Positions 1-11,413 of a stretch of 64,000 nucleotides of DNA are shown piece by piece. A program made the translations under genes and the position numbers. Where the stretch lies: NCBI RefSeq assembly GCF_950295315.1, contig NC_080171.1:115625064-115689063 (forward strand), in the 5' to 3' direction. Within the stretch, counting starts at the first letter, position 1, and every line of letters begins with the position of its first letter. This DNA is from Erinaceus europaeus (Eukaryota > Chordata > Mammalia > Eulipotyphla > Erinaceidae). The notes under the pieces are model-generated. The model was not told where the DNA came from and made no database searches. It was given only the letters and a program-made list of their open reading frames with translations.

Positions 1-10
1 ACATAATCAT

Positions 11-414
11 TGTTATGCCTGAAATATTCCCACCATGTTATCCCCTCAGGGTATTGCTAATTCAGTTCAAACCATTGCTAAGGACACTTCCACCGTCCCA
101 GAATGCCTTATGCCTCTCTCCACCTCCTTTCCTAGACAATGCCGTTCCCAACTTGCCACTTCTGTCTTTACCCTATAAATCCCGCTGCTGTTTCGGTTTC
201 GCTCTCTTTTCTCTTCCACATCCTGACCCTGAGAAGACCTGGAGAAGGGGTGGTGGGCATAGTGGGAGGCGGCCATTTTGCTAGCTTCACGTGGCTTAAA
301 CCGCTGTGCTCACACCCAACTCTGGGGCGTCCACATGAATAAAGATTTGCATTCCCGCTCCACCACGAGTTCCAGGTCTCTTCTCTCTCCCCCGCGACGC
401 AGCCTGACACAACA
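11..414 (+). mobile_element. Solo LTR of an endogenous retrovirus
   Basis: The block starts TGTT and ends AACA, as retroviral LTRs do. It holds a TATA box (tataaat, about 174-180) and a polyadenylation signal (aataaa, 339-344) about 70 bases from the 3' end, a layout that fits U3-R-U5. No internal gag, pol or env sequence is seen, so it is a solo LTR or one edge of a provirus reaching left of the window. No short target duplication is visible: bases 1-10 do not match the bases after 414. Immediately downstream is a SINE-1 tail, so the LTR either landed in a SINE or was retroposed with one. The ERV class was not assigned. Confidence 0.72.
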
Positions 415-471
415 ATAAAAAAACAAGGGCAACAAAAGGGAATAAATAAATAAATAAATATTTTAAAAAAT
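415..471 (+). repeat. Orphan SINE-1 tail
   Basis: The sequence acaagggcaacaaaaggg followed by aaataaataaat is the standard 3' end of SINE-1S, but no SINE body precedes it; the LTR does. The body may lie left of the window if the LTR interrupted a SINE. Confidence 0.7.
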
Positions 472-555
472 ACACATCAGAGAGTCTCAAGAGAGGATGC
501 CGATCTACAAGGCATCTCTCAAACCTATCGGACATTAATTAAAAAATTAGTAGAG

Positions 556-722
556 GATCAGGAACTAACTCAGCCTGTTAGAGCACCAACTAGGAGATTC
601 AGTCCCCACATTACCTTAAAGCCAGAACTGTACAGTGCTCTGGTTTTCTGTGTGTCTCTCTGTCTGTCTCTATCCCCTTTCTCCTTTCTCATAATAATCT
701 TGAGGAAAAAAAATTAGAATTT
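556..722 (+). mobile_element. Old SINE-3-like copy
   Basis: A tRNA-like start (actcagcctgttagagcacc) leads to a diverged B box (gattcagtcccc), then an acagtgctctgg motif and a pyrimidine tail as in SINE-3. It is strongly diverged. Confidence 0.45.
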
Positions 723-889
723 GCTATCATTAGTCTTTTAGTAAAACAGGAGAAATAAAAGCTATTCCCCAAACCACACTAGTCAGGGGGTGAGGGACAA
801 GATGGCAATATTGTTAACTGAAAAGAGGATACATGGATTTGACCTTCAACCTCTTTTCTTACGCAATGTTTTTGTGTGCTTGTTTGTTG

Positions 890-1065
890 TTTTTTCAATA
901 GAGACAGAGAGGCAGAAAGGCTGTGGGAGAGTGAAAGAGACCACAGCAACGGAAGCTTCCTTCAATATGGTGGCGATCTGGTTCAAATCTGGGTTGTGTA
1001 TGTGGCAAGCCAATTACCATCCACATGAGCTATTTTGCCTGCCCAGCAGCAGAGTTCTTAAAACC
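890..1065 (-). mobile_element. Diverged SINE-2-like copy, reverse strand
   Basis: The reverse complement carries a SINE-2-like tRNA end, a degenerate B box (ggttcaaatc region, near 980-990) and a purine stretch that would be the pyrimidine block. Divergence is high and the boundaries are approximate. Confidence 0.35.
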
Positions 1066-1119
1066 CTTGGAATACCCTATGTGATAAGAGCCATGGAGCC
1101 ATGGAGGTGTTTTTGTTTG

Positions 1120-2033
1120 TGTGTTTAATATGTTTCTTTTGCTTTTGTTTTTATTCATAACAAGTGTTCTCAGCCAAACCTGAGTTCATGTTAATGAGAC
1201 AACCCTCAGCAAGTCCCTGGGGACAGGCTGGAGACAAAAGACACTTTCAGTTCCACCCCACACAAGCCTCTCAGGGGAAGGGAGCTAAAAACTGACTTAA
1301 TCACCAATATCCAATAATTTAATCAACCATGCCTATGTAATGATGCCCCATATAATCCCCAGAGGAAAGGTTCTGAGAGTTTCCATGCTGGTGTACCTAC
1401 AAAGAGGATGCTTCACACTCCTTCCCACAAACTCTGCCCTAAGCCTCTTTCACATTTGGCTGTCTCTGGGTGACATATTTAAAATGAACTGGCAATCTAG
1501 GAAGTAAATTGTTTTCTTGAGTTCTATGAGTCATCCTAGCAAATGGATCTAACCTACAGAAGGAAGGATCATGTGAACTTCCAGTTAATAACCAGTTGGT
1601 CAGAAATATGAGTGACAATAACTGGTATTTTCAATTGGCCTCTGAAGAAGGAAGTCTTGTGGGATTGAGGCCATAATCTATAGGGCAGATGCTAACTCCA
1701 AGTCAATAGTATCAGATTTGAACTAGATTGTAAACTGCCCTATTGATATGGCAGAGGACTGTGAGCTCAGACTGACAGAGATGCAGAGGTTACACAGGCT
1801 CCTGTGCTCAATATGACCAGATAGGGGTCCTAGGTCAGATTGATGGGGTTAACAGTTAATGGTATTTTATACTTTCCTCATATTTGGAAGCTACTCTCTG
1901 CCCATATCCAGATTTCTAGTCTTATTCTCAACTCTGACACCATCTTCACAGACACCATTTTTAGCCCACCTGCATGTTAGCTATCGGGCTCAAGCAAAAC
2001 TACTAAAATCATAGTCCCCTTTCTAAAATAGAA
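1120..2033. other. Single-copy stretch, nothing recognised
   Basis: No SINE, L1, microsatellite or coding frame of note was recognised over about 0.9 kb. An ancient repeat too diverged to see by eye is possible. Confidence 0.5.
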
Positions 2034-2206
2034 AACCTTCTGCACCTCATAATGACCCTGGGTCCACACTCCCAGAGGGTTAAAAAATAGGAAAGCTATC
2101 AGGGCAGGGGATGGGATATGGAGTTCTGGTGGTAGGAATTGTGTGGAATTGTACCCCTCTTATCCTAGGGTCTTGTCAGTGTTTCCATTTTATAAATAAA
2201 AATTAA
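2034..2206 (+). mobile_element. Retro-A retroposon, 5'-truncated
   Basis: It matches the 3' part of the full Retro-A at 57476-57924: aatgaccctgggtcc, ggaaagctatc, a gggatgggatatggag block, gttgtacccctcttatcc and an ataaataaa tail. The 5' half is missing, as expected of incomplete reverse transcription. Confidence 0.75.
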
Positions 2207-2221
2207 AAAAAGAAGAATATT

Positions 2222-2312
2222 CCACTGTAGAGGATGGGACATGGAACTCTTGAGATGGGAGCTGTACCCCTCTTATTCTGTAATTTTGCCAATTATTATT
2301 AAATCATAAATA
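2222..2312 (+). mobile_element. Second Retro-A/B 3' end
   Basis: About 90 bases again show the ggatgggacatggaactc to gctgtacccctcttattc end, then a taaatcataaataaata tail, directly after the previous copy. It is a second severely truncated insertion or a tandem of the element end. Confidence 0.6.
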
Positions 2313-2390
2313 AATAAGAAAAAATCCCAAATGTTTGGTGGGTTACGGACATGAGTGTTAAATGTAGACAAGAAAAAGAGATCTCAGAGG

Positions 2391-2737
2391 TTGGGCGGTG
2401 GCGCAGTGGGTTAAGCGAATGTGGTGCAAAGCGCAGGGACGGGCGTAAGGATCCCGGTTCGAGCCCCCGGCTCCCCACCTGCAGGGGAGTCGCTTCACAG
2501 GCGGTGGAGCAGGTCTGCAGGTGTCTATCTTTCTCTCCCCCTCTGTCTTCCCCTCCTCGCTCCATTTCTCTCTGTCCTATCCAACAACAAATGACATCAA
2601 CAATGACAATAATAATAACCACAACGAGGCTACAACAACAAGGGCAACAAAAGGGGGAAAAAATGGCCTCCAGGAGTGGTGGATTCATGGTGCAGGCACT
2701 GAGCCCAGCAATAACCCTGGAGGGAAAAAAAGAAAAA
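2391..2737 (+). mobile_element. SINE-1L with target-site duplication
   Basis: Full-length SINE-1L: tRNA-like head with A box (tggcgcagtgggtta) and B box (ggttcgagccc), a cacctgcagg core, pyrimidine block, CAA tract, and the L end ataaccctggagg with an A-rich tail. The 12-base duplication agaaaaagagat flanks it at 2371-2382 and 2738-2749. The copy is little diverged. Confidence 0.93.
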
Positions 2738-3072
2738 AGAAAAAGAGATATCTCTCTCTCTCCTGCTCAAGCAAGGATAAATAAAATGAACACAAGTCAG
2801 AGATCGTCAGAGATCACTGTCTGCAGCCTCCACTCGGGTTGGCAGTCCGCTCAGTTGCATGGACCTTCTTGATAGACATGCACCTGTGGCTAGCCGGATG
2901 CAGTGGTCACATATGTGATCTTGTTCTCTTCCCCCATATGCTCCTTCCAGACCCTTAAAACTCTGCCATTATCCTGGCATTGATAAGCAACACAGAAACC
3001 TGCTTATAGGCCACAGATTCCCATATCCTTTCTTTAGAAGTAAGATTTAATAGGACCAACCTGAATTCTGGT

Positions 3073-3441
3073 GTTTTTTTTTTCTTCTTCTTCTTTTTAT
3101 TTTTTTGCCTCCAGGGTCATTGCTGGGGTTCAGTGCCAGCACAATGAATCCACTGCTCCTGGAGGCCATTCCCCCCCTTTTGTTGCCATTGTTATTGTAG
3201 CCTTGTTGTGGTTATTATTGTTGTTGATGTCATTTGTTGTTGGATAGGACAGAGAGAAATGGAGAGAGGAGGGGAAGACAGAGAGGGGGAGAGAAAGACA
3301 GACACCTGCAGATCTGCTTCACCACCTGTGAAGCAACTCCCCTGCAGGTGGGGAGCTGGGGGCTGAACTGGGATCCTTTTGCTGGTCCTTGCGCTTTGCA
3401 CTACAAACACTTAACCCACTGTGCTACCACCGACCACCCCC
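3073..3441 (-). mobile_element. SINE-1L, reverse strand
   Basis: Reading in reverse, it begins with the T-rich tail, then gcctccagggtcattgctgg, the CAA tract complement, the purine complement of the pyrimidine block, the cacctgcag core and the tRNA head near 3395-3440. The B box is altered. Confidence 0.92.
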
Positions 3442-4095
3442 CTTTTGTTCATTCCAAATCCTACAAAGACACAGTCCCATGAGGTTTCTGCAAATTAGTA
3501 AGACATACTCTACCCTCCAGTCACTAAATAAGGTTGAGACACAGGTATACAGAACTTTCAGAGCATAATGTTCACCACCAGAATTAGGACTCACATCATT
3601 TTAATTGCTGACTTCACTGATAAGCTGAGATCCAGAGGTTACACAATTTACCCACAGCCGTGCACTGTATAGTGGAAGAGCTGTGGACGTCCATCTCACT
3701 ATAGTTTGTTCTCTAAGCAAAAAGGTCAACGTTTCAGTCTTCATGTTCACAAGTACTCTTTTAATAAGGTGAAAAAAATGAATCATAGTCCCATGATATT
3801 AAACAATTAGACATTTCTGCAAGAACAGTTACTATTGATGCATTATTTTTAGAAAATATTTCATTTGACTTTAAGAAAGAACATCTAGAAAATGTAAATA
3901 AGTACAAGAAACCAAAAAAAAAAAAAAATTCACACTTAGCGCTATCGTGCAGAAGTAGCACACTGGTGGTATTTTGTATTTTGGTGCATGCTATCTGTAT
4001 TGTCTGTTGAGTATTTAAAAAAAAAAAAAAAAAAGACAAACCTTCTCTGTTTGCACTGTGACCTGCTTTTTTCCCTTAAAAACAAATCACAAAGT
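3442..4095. other. Single-copy stretch with A-runs
   Basis: Nothing beyond A-runs near 3914 and 4016 was recognised. No coding frame is supportable. Confidence 0.45.
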
Positions 4096-4300
4096 ACGTA
4101 AGGAGGTCTTTGCTCATATGTGGAGTATAGGCAACTGAAACGTGAACTTGCCAGAAAGAAAAAAGACAGACTTGTCTCTAAGACTTTGCGAGAACTATGG
4201 TGGCTATCAGGTTATCACTGGGGGAAGAGCACAGAGTTCTGGTGGTGTGTGTGGTGTGAAGCTACATGTTGAAGAAGTTTTCTCATCTCAGACTTCCTGA
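4096..4300 (+). mobile_element. L1 3'-end fragment (old lineage)
   Basis: Bases near 4110-4150 match the end of L1 ORF2 and start of the 3' UTR (tgctcatatgtggagtatag, then aactgaaacgtgaacttg). The later part carries the ggcacagagttctggtggtg type of 3' UTR also seen near 13430 and 42570. It is diverged and 5'-truncated. Confidence 0.6.
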
Positions 4301-4725
4301 TACTTGTTATTAGAAATTCTACTGATTGTTACTGTTGTAACTGTATCTGCAAAATAGATGTTTTTCTTGTTGTTGGTCTACAACGTATATTCTTTTGACC
4401 AGGAGATCTGTATTTCAGGCTCTGTCCCGTTATAACGAAATCCTGCTCTATGGCAAGGTCTAGATATTTCAAAGATCTCTGCCCACGGGCTGTAGAGGAC
4501 TGGCTTGCCACAGGGATCACCCACAAATCTGATGTCTGCCTGCTACCCTGAGGGTCTGGAAAATGTGCAGGGGATAACTGGAATAAACTCAGTATCTTAT
4601 GGGCATCCAAAGAATGTACCTGACATGACAACATTTGGATAATAACAGTTTCAAACACCCTTACCCTGATGTTTTCTCCCTTAGAAATATATTCTGATCT
4701 TTTTCTCTGTAATGTTTTGTCTGGA

Positions 4726-4844
4726 AAATTTTATAACAATGTTAAAATTTTATAAATTTATAATTTTATAAAAATATAAATATGAATTTATATGATTTAT
4801 ATAAATTTATAATTTATAAATTTATAAATTTTATAGCAATGTTA
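4726..4844. repeat. AT-only low-complexity block between direct repeats
   Basis: A roughly 80-base A/T-only tract of tataaatttataa units lies between two 19-base near-identical direct repeats (4726-4744 and 4826-4844, one mismatch), exactly 100 bases apart. The interior is locally self-complementary. Confidence 0.8.
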
Positions 4845-5113
4845 TGAAATGCATTAAGTTATTACAAATAAATACTCTTTGAAGTTTGGGATGGACGGGG
4901 CACACACTTGACACTGTCCTAGCTGGAGACATCACATGTGTATTCCCACTTGACCTCTTCTGATGTACTGCATGATGACTTTCTCTCCAGCCTGGGATGT
5001 GTCTAATCTCAGGACCCTGACAATGGCAAAGGTTCTCCACCCACGTATTCTCAATAACTCTACCCTCTAATCTTATAATACTGTAACCCATTACTAAACC
5101 ACTGATAAAATTA

Positions 5114-5148
5114 TACACACACACACATACACACACACACACACACAG
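5114..5148. repeat. (CA)n microsatellite
   Basis: Alternating CA with one T interruption. Confidence 0.95.
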
Positions 5149-5149
5149 A

Positions 5150-6436
5150 TATACAGTCTTACAAGAATTTTTTTCAGGATACAATATCTTCTCAAATACC
5201 TTGCAAAATATATCATAGTAAGGATATACCATTGTTATCAAACATTGTGTTAACTGAGGATTGGCCTGTCCTATTTTAATAATATCATCTTTCTAAATTG
5301 TGGCTGTGTCAGCCAATGACTGAGCAGTTCTTTCTAGTCTCCTGCCACCAGCATGATAAATACACTTTTTATTGCCTTCACCAAAACTGAAAGATTTGAA
5401 GCACAAGCATCACAGAGTTCCTACCTAATTCATCACTCATCACAATTATTTTGGACTCATCCATTAGGAATTCAAATTACCAGTCAGTCCACCCATCATC
5501 ACAAATATTTTGGCGCTTCTTTCTTTCATTCGTTCATTCCACATACATCTAATAACTTGTCTACAAATACCCCTTATCTAGCTGCTGTAAAGTGTTAGGA
5601 ATGTGTGTGCAAAATGAGAACTTTATGATTACTATTCACAAAACATATCTGGCATCCCCCAAATTACATCTTTCACTAAAACACCTAAGAGCCTTTAAAT
5701 TTTTCATAAATTTCTTTTCAGTTAAAAAAAAATCCCAGTAATGCCAAAAACATGTTTTGGAAATGCATTTAGACTGAAAAAATACATTATTCAAGTTACT
5801 GTGTATAAAAATCTTACAAATTAAGCTTAAGTTATTGGATGACTACCATTGATGTGTGGTGAGTCTCTGAAAGCCGGCTGTTTATAATCGAAGTGTGAAT
5901 TCAGGTCACAGAGCACAGCCCTGCATCCAGAGCAGTGGCTCTGGAGAAAAAGCCACAGACTAGACCTGATTTCTGTGCACAAACAAGGGAACTCAAGTGG
6001 TTACAAGCAAAAGGAAAACCAAAAAATGAGAACCTCAAGAGAAGAGTTGGAAGAGAAGGACAAAGGATATTTTTGGTTCGTGTCTTTTTAAAAGGCAGTA
6101 TTTAATGCTGAAAATATCATGAAAAGTGCATCAGATGTTCTCATTTTAAGTGAGAAGAGACAAAATATGGCAAGATTAAAAACTGATTTGGCCAAGTGCC
6201 ATGGGTGCTGATGATTCCCAGCATTATTTCATTATGTAGTTGTCCCGGATAAGGACACACTACCCTTGGAAACTCCGCTTGCTAAGTAAATTCATACATC
6301 TAAAGGAAATAAATTCTATCATAAACTGATGGAGGAGTCACCTCCACAGGGATGGAATTCTGAAAGGATGCCCGGTGCAGAAAGGGTTTGGTATTGGTCA
6401 AGTGGGCCACAGTCAGAGGACAAGAACTAAGGGTCA
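5150..6436. other. Single-copy stretch, nothing recognised
   Basis: About 1.3 kb without a recognisable repeat or coding frame; moderately AT-rich. Confidence 0.5.
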
Positions 6437-6640
6437 GGGGCCAGGCAGTGACGCACCTGGCTAACCGTTCACATCACAGTGTACAAGGACCCAGGCTCCA
6501 GCCCTGGGTTTGCACCTGCAGGAGGGAAGTTTCAGGAGTGGTGAAGCAGGGGTGTAGGAGTCTCTCTATCTGTCTCCCTTTCTCCCTCTCTACCTCCCCC
6601 CCCTCAGTTTCTCTCTGTCTCTGATAATTAAAAAATATAT
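6437..6640 (+). mobile_element. SINE-2
   Basis: The head ggggccaggcagtgacgcacc is followed by a diverged B box, a cacctgcaggaggg core, a gtgaagcagggg motif, a pyrimidine block and an A/T-rich tail. Confidence 0.85.
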
Positions 6641-7499
6641 AGTACAAAAGAAGATGAAGAACTAAGGGTGAAGTGGATTCTATTCTCCAGAAGTCCCAAA
6701 ATAAGTGGTCTGTCTCTTAAGGGGACAAAGCTGGCAAGACTGACTCAAAGATGTGCCACGTCTTTCACATCTCTTAATCTCTGCTGGCAGGAAGCCCGGC
6801 TCTCCCCAGACTTGAGGGGTTCACCACAGGCTGCTTCTACTCTCCTCTGTAGATCTGCCTTATAGTTTCCCATTTCTTAGTGACTGCCGATGACAACTCG
6901 CTTGGCTGACACCTGCAGTTGTTTCTTTGACACTTGCGTCACAACACATCTGAGCAACGAGCATAGAAAGTTCCAGAAAATGTAGAAGTCAAAATTCAAG
7001 GAATGACCCTAAATTATATATATGGTGTCTTTCCAGTGGATGTGAGTGTTTGAGAAATGAGTTTAAAAAAAAAAAAAAAAAAGAACGATTCAAAACAAAA
7101 CATGGCTTCAATGCACTAAACATATAGCAAACAGTCCTTGGCTAAAATGTACAGATATTTACACAGACTCTCCCAACTTTTGGAAAGAACAGTGGGAATC
7201 AAAGCGATGTAAAACACATCTGCAGCGACCCATCTGCCTAGCCCACTCCTCAGCCTGTGATGATCCACACAACCAGCTTGCTGTTGTTCAAATATCAACT
7301 CTGTCCCCACCCCAAGGTTTCTGCACGTACTAGGCCCAGTGCCCAGAAAGAGATAGATCCTGCATTTCCACAAGCCCTCCCGCCACCCCTTTATCTTACA
7401 GAGGCCCTGGCCCCTGATCACCCTGTCAGTTAACAGTCGTCCTCCGTCACTTTCATCGTCTCTGGTTTTTGTTGTAGTGGGTGTGGGCTTGTTTATCTG
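6641..7499. other. Single-copy stretch, nothing recognised
   Basis: About 0.85 kb with only a short A-run near 7063-7082. Confidence 0.45.
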
Positions 7500-7845
7500 T
7501 GACCAGGGTTACCCCTGGGTGTTGGTGTTTGCATGACTCTGCTGTTTCCAGTGGTATTTTCTTTTTCTATCCATTTGCTTTCTTTTTTATTGTATAGAAG
7601 GTGAGAGACAAGAGAGAGGAGAGAGAGAGACATAAATGGACTGAGAGAGAAAGAGGGAGAAAGAAAGAAAGAAAGAAGGAAGGAAGGAAGGAGGGAACGA
7701 GAAGCAGAGAGAGGAGAGATACCTACAGCATTGATCCAATGCTCAGGAAATTTCCACCAAGCAGTGGGGACCAGGGGCACGAGTCCAGGTCCCCTTGCAC
7801 GGCCATGTGTGTGCTCTACCAGAAGTTCTATCGCTCTGGCCCCAT
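7500..7845 (-). mobile_element. SINE-2-like copy with expanded purine tract
   Basis: Read in reverse, it starts near 7845 with a tRNA-like head, has a B-box-like segment near 7770-7785, a tggtccccactgc core and a GA/GAAG tract (7604-7700) that is the expanded complement of the pyrimidine block. The purine expansion looks like microsatellite growth inside the SINE. Confidence 0.6.
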
Positions 7846-8129
7846 CTTCGTTTTCAGAAATCATTATTAGTGACTAAACAGTGCTTTAGGAGATTACGTG
7901 TTTTCAGAAGTACAGTCCTGACTGCAATCTGAAGTTATACAGTATGTTTGCATCTCTATTATCTGTCACCCCAGCCTATATAAAAATTCCTCAAGTACAG
8001 TGGGGGTCTTTGACCCCTGTATTTAAAGTGCCTCATATATAAATATGTGCCAAATTAATAAATAATTTGATTCATTTATGGGCCCGTAAGTATATCACAT
8101 CCATGTTGCCATCAGTTTGCAGTAAAAAA

Positions 8130-8372
8130 TAACATACCTACTAGAGTACACATGTTAGCATGCATGAAGACATGGGTTCAAGTCCAGGTTCTCAACTGCA
8201 GTGTGGGTGGCGGGGGGCTTCACAAATGGGGGAGCAGTGTTGCAAGTCTCTCTCTCCCTCACTCTCTCCCTTTTCTGTCTCTTACCCTCTGTCAAAAACA
8301 GAAAGAGAAAAATACCTTCAGGTATGGTGGTGTTATACAGGCATCAAGTGGAGAAAAAAAAAAAGCCCAGTG
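8130..8372 (+). mobile_element. SINE-2-like copy, diverged
   Basis: A gggttcaagtcc B box (8173-8184), a cttcacaaatggggg core relic, a tctctctccctcactctctccc block and an A-run tail. Confidence 0.6.
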
Positions 8373-8439
8373 CCAGGAAATCTGGGTTCCACACCAAGGA
8401 CCAAATATCCCAGCCTCCCAGACACCTAAGCATGTCACT

Positions 8440-8557
8440 AACCCTACCTTCAAACCTCTGGACTTTGGGGCTGGGTCAAAAGTTCTGGGGATCAAAAGCA
8501 GGACCTCATGCCTGAGAGTTCAACACTCTATCCATTGAGCCACCACTCAATCACCCG
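8440..8557 (-). mobile_element. tRNA-derived SINE fragment, reverse strand
   Basis: The complement of 8557-8490 reads as a tRNA-like head (attgagtggtggctcaatgg) followed by a short B-box-like region. Strongly diverged. Confidence 0.4.
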
Positions 8558-8910
8558 TACTGGCACTTTCATTCCAAGCAGAAATAAATTCATCAAGTTT
8601 TGAATGTCTCCCTTCCTCTTTTTTCACAAAAAAGTTACGATGCAAACATATATGACATGGGATTAAGTCTTAAAGAAATCTGTCACTCGAGTAAACTACG
8701 TAGTGGGATGCATTGGATCGACCTTCTCGTGGTGCATCCCGTGAGTACCCATTCATTGGGGAAATTGATGATCCTTCCTAGCCGACTGAATCCACATGGA
8801 TCCCAGTCACTTTCAAAGCCATTAACTGGCTACGGAAGAAGGGCAAACGCTAGAAGAAGAAGACTATGTAGTGCTCAAGTAGTGCGCCACCACCTGGTTT
8901 GTTCGTTTTG

Positions 8911-9176
8911 TTTTTTTTTAATATATTTTTATTTATTTCCTTTTGTTGCCCTTGTTGTTTTTCATTGTTGTTGTAGTTATTATTGCTGTTGTTATTGATG
9001 TCATTGTTGGATAGGGCAGAGAGAAATGGAGAGGAGAGAAAGACAGACACCTGCAGACCTGCTTCACTACCTGTAAAGCGACTCCCCTGCAGGTGGGGAG
9101 CTGGGGACTCGAACCGGGATCCTTATGTCGGTCCTTGTGCCACGTGCGCTTAACCCACTGCGCTACCGCCCGACTC
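8911..9176 (-). mobile_element. SINE-1S with target-site duplication
   Basis: A complete short-form SINE-1 in reverse, with its T-rich tail at the left and its head at 9150-9176. The duplication ttgttcgttt is at 8899-8908 and 9177-9186. It sits just upstream of an L1 ORF2 fragment. Confidence 0.93.
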
Positions 9177-9188
9177 TTGTTCGTTTGT

Positions 9189-9715
9189 TTTCTAAAAGGC
9201 TTCTGTACAGTAAAAGAAACCACCACCCAAACAATGAGACCCCTTACAGAATGGGAGAAGATCTATATATGCCATACATCAGACAAAAAACTAATAACCA
9301 TAATATAAAGAGATTACCACACTCAGCAACAACAAAAAAATGATCCCATTCAAAAGTGGGGAGAAGATATGAACAGAATATTCACCAAAAGTTATATCCA
9401 AAAAAACAATTGACACAGGGTCAGGCAGTGGTGCACCTGGTCAAGATCATACATTACAGTGCACCAGGACCCAGGTTCAAGCCTCTGGTACCCACCTGGA
9501 AGGGAAATGCTTCCTAAGTGGTAAAGCAGGGTTGCAGGTGTCTCTCTGTCTCTTTCCCTCCCTGTCTTCTCTCCCCTCTCAATTTTTCTCTGTCTCTATC
9601 AAATAATAAATAAATACAATAGACATATGAAAAAAATCCTTCAAGTCATTTATTGTTAGAGAAATGCAAATAAATGAGAATGAAATAAATGACCCCTGTG
9701 AGAATGTCCCTTATG
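9189..9715 (+). mobile_element. L1 ORF2 fragment split by a SINE
   Basis: Bases 9192-9406 (ggcttctgtacagtaaaagaa, then cagaatgggagaagatct) and 9621-9715 (attgttagagaaatgcaaat) align with the ORF2 C-terminal third seen at 35107-35420. A SINE-2 separates them. It carries frameshifts and stops, and no 3' UTR follows. Confidence 0.82.
9418..9616 (+). mobile_element. SINE-2 nested in L1
   Basis: Head gtcaggcagtggtgcacctgg, B box ggttcaagcc, core cacctggaagg, pyrimidine block, aataaataaat tail. An 11-base imperfect duplication (caattgacaca / caatagacata) lies at 9407-9417 and 9617-9627, so it is younger than the L1 it splits. Confidence 0.9.
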
Positions 9716-10134
9716 GATAAACTTAGGATAATCTACACACCTTCCCAAGCTGTCTCAGGGATGAATGAGACCACATATGTGAAAGTGCCTGGCAAAAGAT
9801 GCAAGTCATCTCCATTCCTATCAGCTCTGCAGAATACCACATCTGAGATGATGATCGCAAAATTCCAGAAGGGCAAGGAAAACACCCCAATTTCCTGCAA
9901 TGTTGTCACTAGAAAGGGAAACAAATAAGCTTAGATGATCAGACCAGCATGGTTTTCCCTCTTAATCATAAAGTGAAGTGCTGAGCCCATATGCCACCTA
10001 CAGATATATAGAGCCCCGTACCATCAGCTGCCAACTAGAACCAAGCAGATCCTCCTTGCATTCCTCTGGGAGTATTGTACAAACACCAAAGTCAGCTAAA
10101 GGGGAAATGTCAGGGTTGTCATATTCATGGTTGC

Positions 10135-10136
<2 letters not shown>

Positions 10137-10199
<63 letters not shown>
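10137..10199. repeat. (CA)31 microsatellite
   Basis: An uninterrupted CA array of about 63 bases, likely polymorphic. Confidence 0.98.
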
Positions 10200-10201
<2 letters not shown>

Positions 10202-10211
10202 CATGGAAACT

Positions 10212-10345
10212 TGGGAGACAATGGAATCACAGTACACCACAGTCTCATGCCTGAGGCCCAGGGATCCCAAGTTCAACTCCAGGACTACCATAGGCCAGAC
10301 TTAAACAGTACACTGATCTTTCTCTTTCTCCCTCGCTTTCTACCC
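10212..10345 (+). mobile_element. SINE-3, diverged
   Basis: It contains agtctcatgcctgaggcc, a B-box-like caagttcaactcc, an accataggcc stretch and a pyrimidine end, all in SINE-3 order. Confidence 0.55.
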
Positions 10346-10551
10346 CTTAAAATCATTCAAGGGAAATGCATTTTTAATAGGACCATAACAGATACACACA
10401 GCAAACGTCTCCAGTCTTTCCAGACCATCTCCACACTCCACAATGTGATGTTCCTTCTCTGCTCTAGTTAGTGGTGTCAATCACAACCCCTATACCGTGT
10501 GGTCCTGGGAGGGAATCCTATTGACCCACTTTTCACTCTTCCTCCTCCTCC

Positions 10552-10815
10552 TTTTACCTTTTTTCCCTACCAAGGTTAGTACTGGGGCTTAGTGCTAGCA
10601 AGACAACTTCAGTGCTCCCAACAGCCATTTATTTGTTTGTTTGTTTTTCTTTGATAAACAGTAAGAGACAGAAAGAGAGAGAGTAGAGAGAGGGAAGTAG
10701 AGAGGCAGAGGAGAGAGCACAGCTCCAACACTCATGAAGCTTCCCCTGCCCAGGTAGGAACTGGGAGCTTGAACCTGAGTCTCTGAGCTTTACTGATTCA
10801 CAGTGAGCTATGATA
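10552..10815 (-). mobile_element. SINE-2 long-form copy, reverse strand
   Basis: Reverse reading gives a degraded tRNA head near 10790, a B-box-like segment, a gcaggggaagcttcatgag core, a pyrimidine block and an L-like 3' end (complement of ccaaggttagtactgggg). Confidence 0.6.
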
Positions 10816-11364
10816 GAAGAATTCACTAGAGCTATGATAGAAGCTCCCATCAAACATTTGCTGAACCAACCCCTGGTTATTCTGAGACCTGACATGTAAC
10901 TACTTACAGATACTAAGGGGAGCAAATGAAAAATAGAATAGCAACTATATGCCAAGTTCAATGTTTCACAACATTTTATTTAATTCCTACTAAAACCCTA
11001 TTTAGTAGTTATGATCTCCATCTTTAAGAAAAAAGTGTAGTTCCAAGAGGTTAGCTAACTTGTTGACATTGTAGAGCAGAAATCGAAGGGAAGGAACCAA
11101 CCAGGACTAACTGCTCCTGCTGAAAGACAGGGGCCCCTCAGACCTCTGAGCTCCTCCGACAAGGAGAGGCACAAGGAGTCCAAAGAAAGGAGTCTGGAGA
11201 CATTTATACCAATAAGCAAGAGTCTAGAACCCAAGACATAAATACAGGAGGTCCAATGCTGCTCAATTTCTGTCCAGTTAGGATTCATCTTTATTCTCTT
11301 TCTTATTAATTATCAATTATTTCACACTGGTTCACAAAATTACACAACTTCATAGGTGCAATTT

Positions 11365-11367
<3 letters not shown>

Positions 11368-11411
<44 letters not shown>
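11368..11411. repeat. (TG)n microsatellite
   Basis: About 22 TG units. Confidence 0.97.

Positions 11412-11413
<2 letters not shown>

Noticed and set aside
2351..2872. 173-codon open frame
   Set aside because: It runs through a SINE-1L; the same peptide-like strings recur in every SINE-1 copy in that frame.
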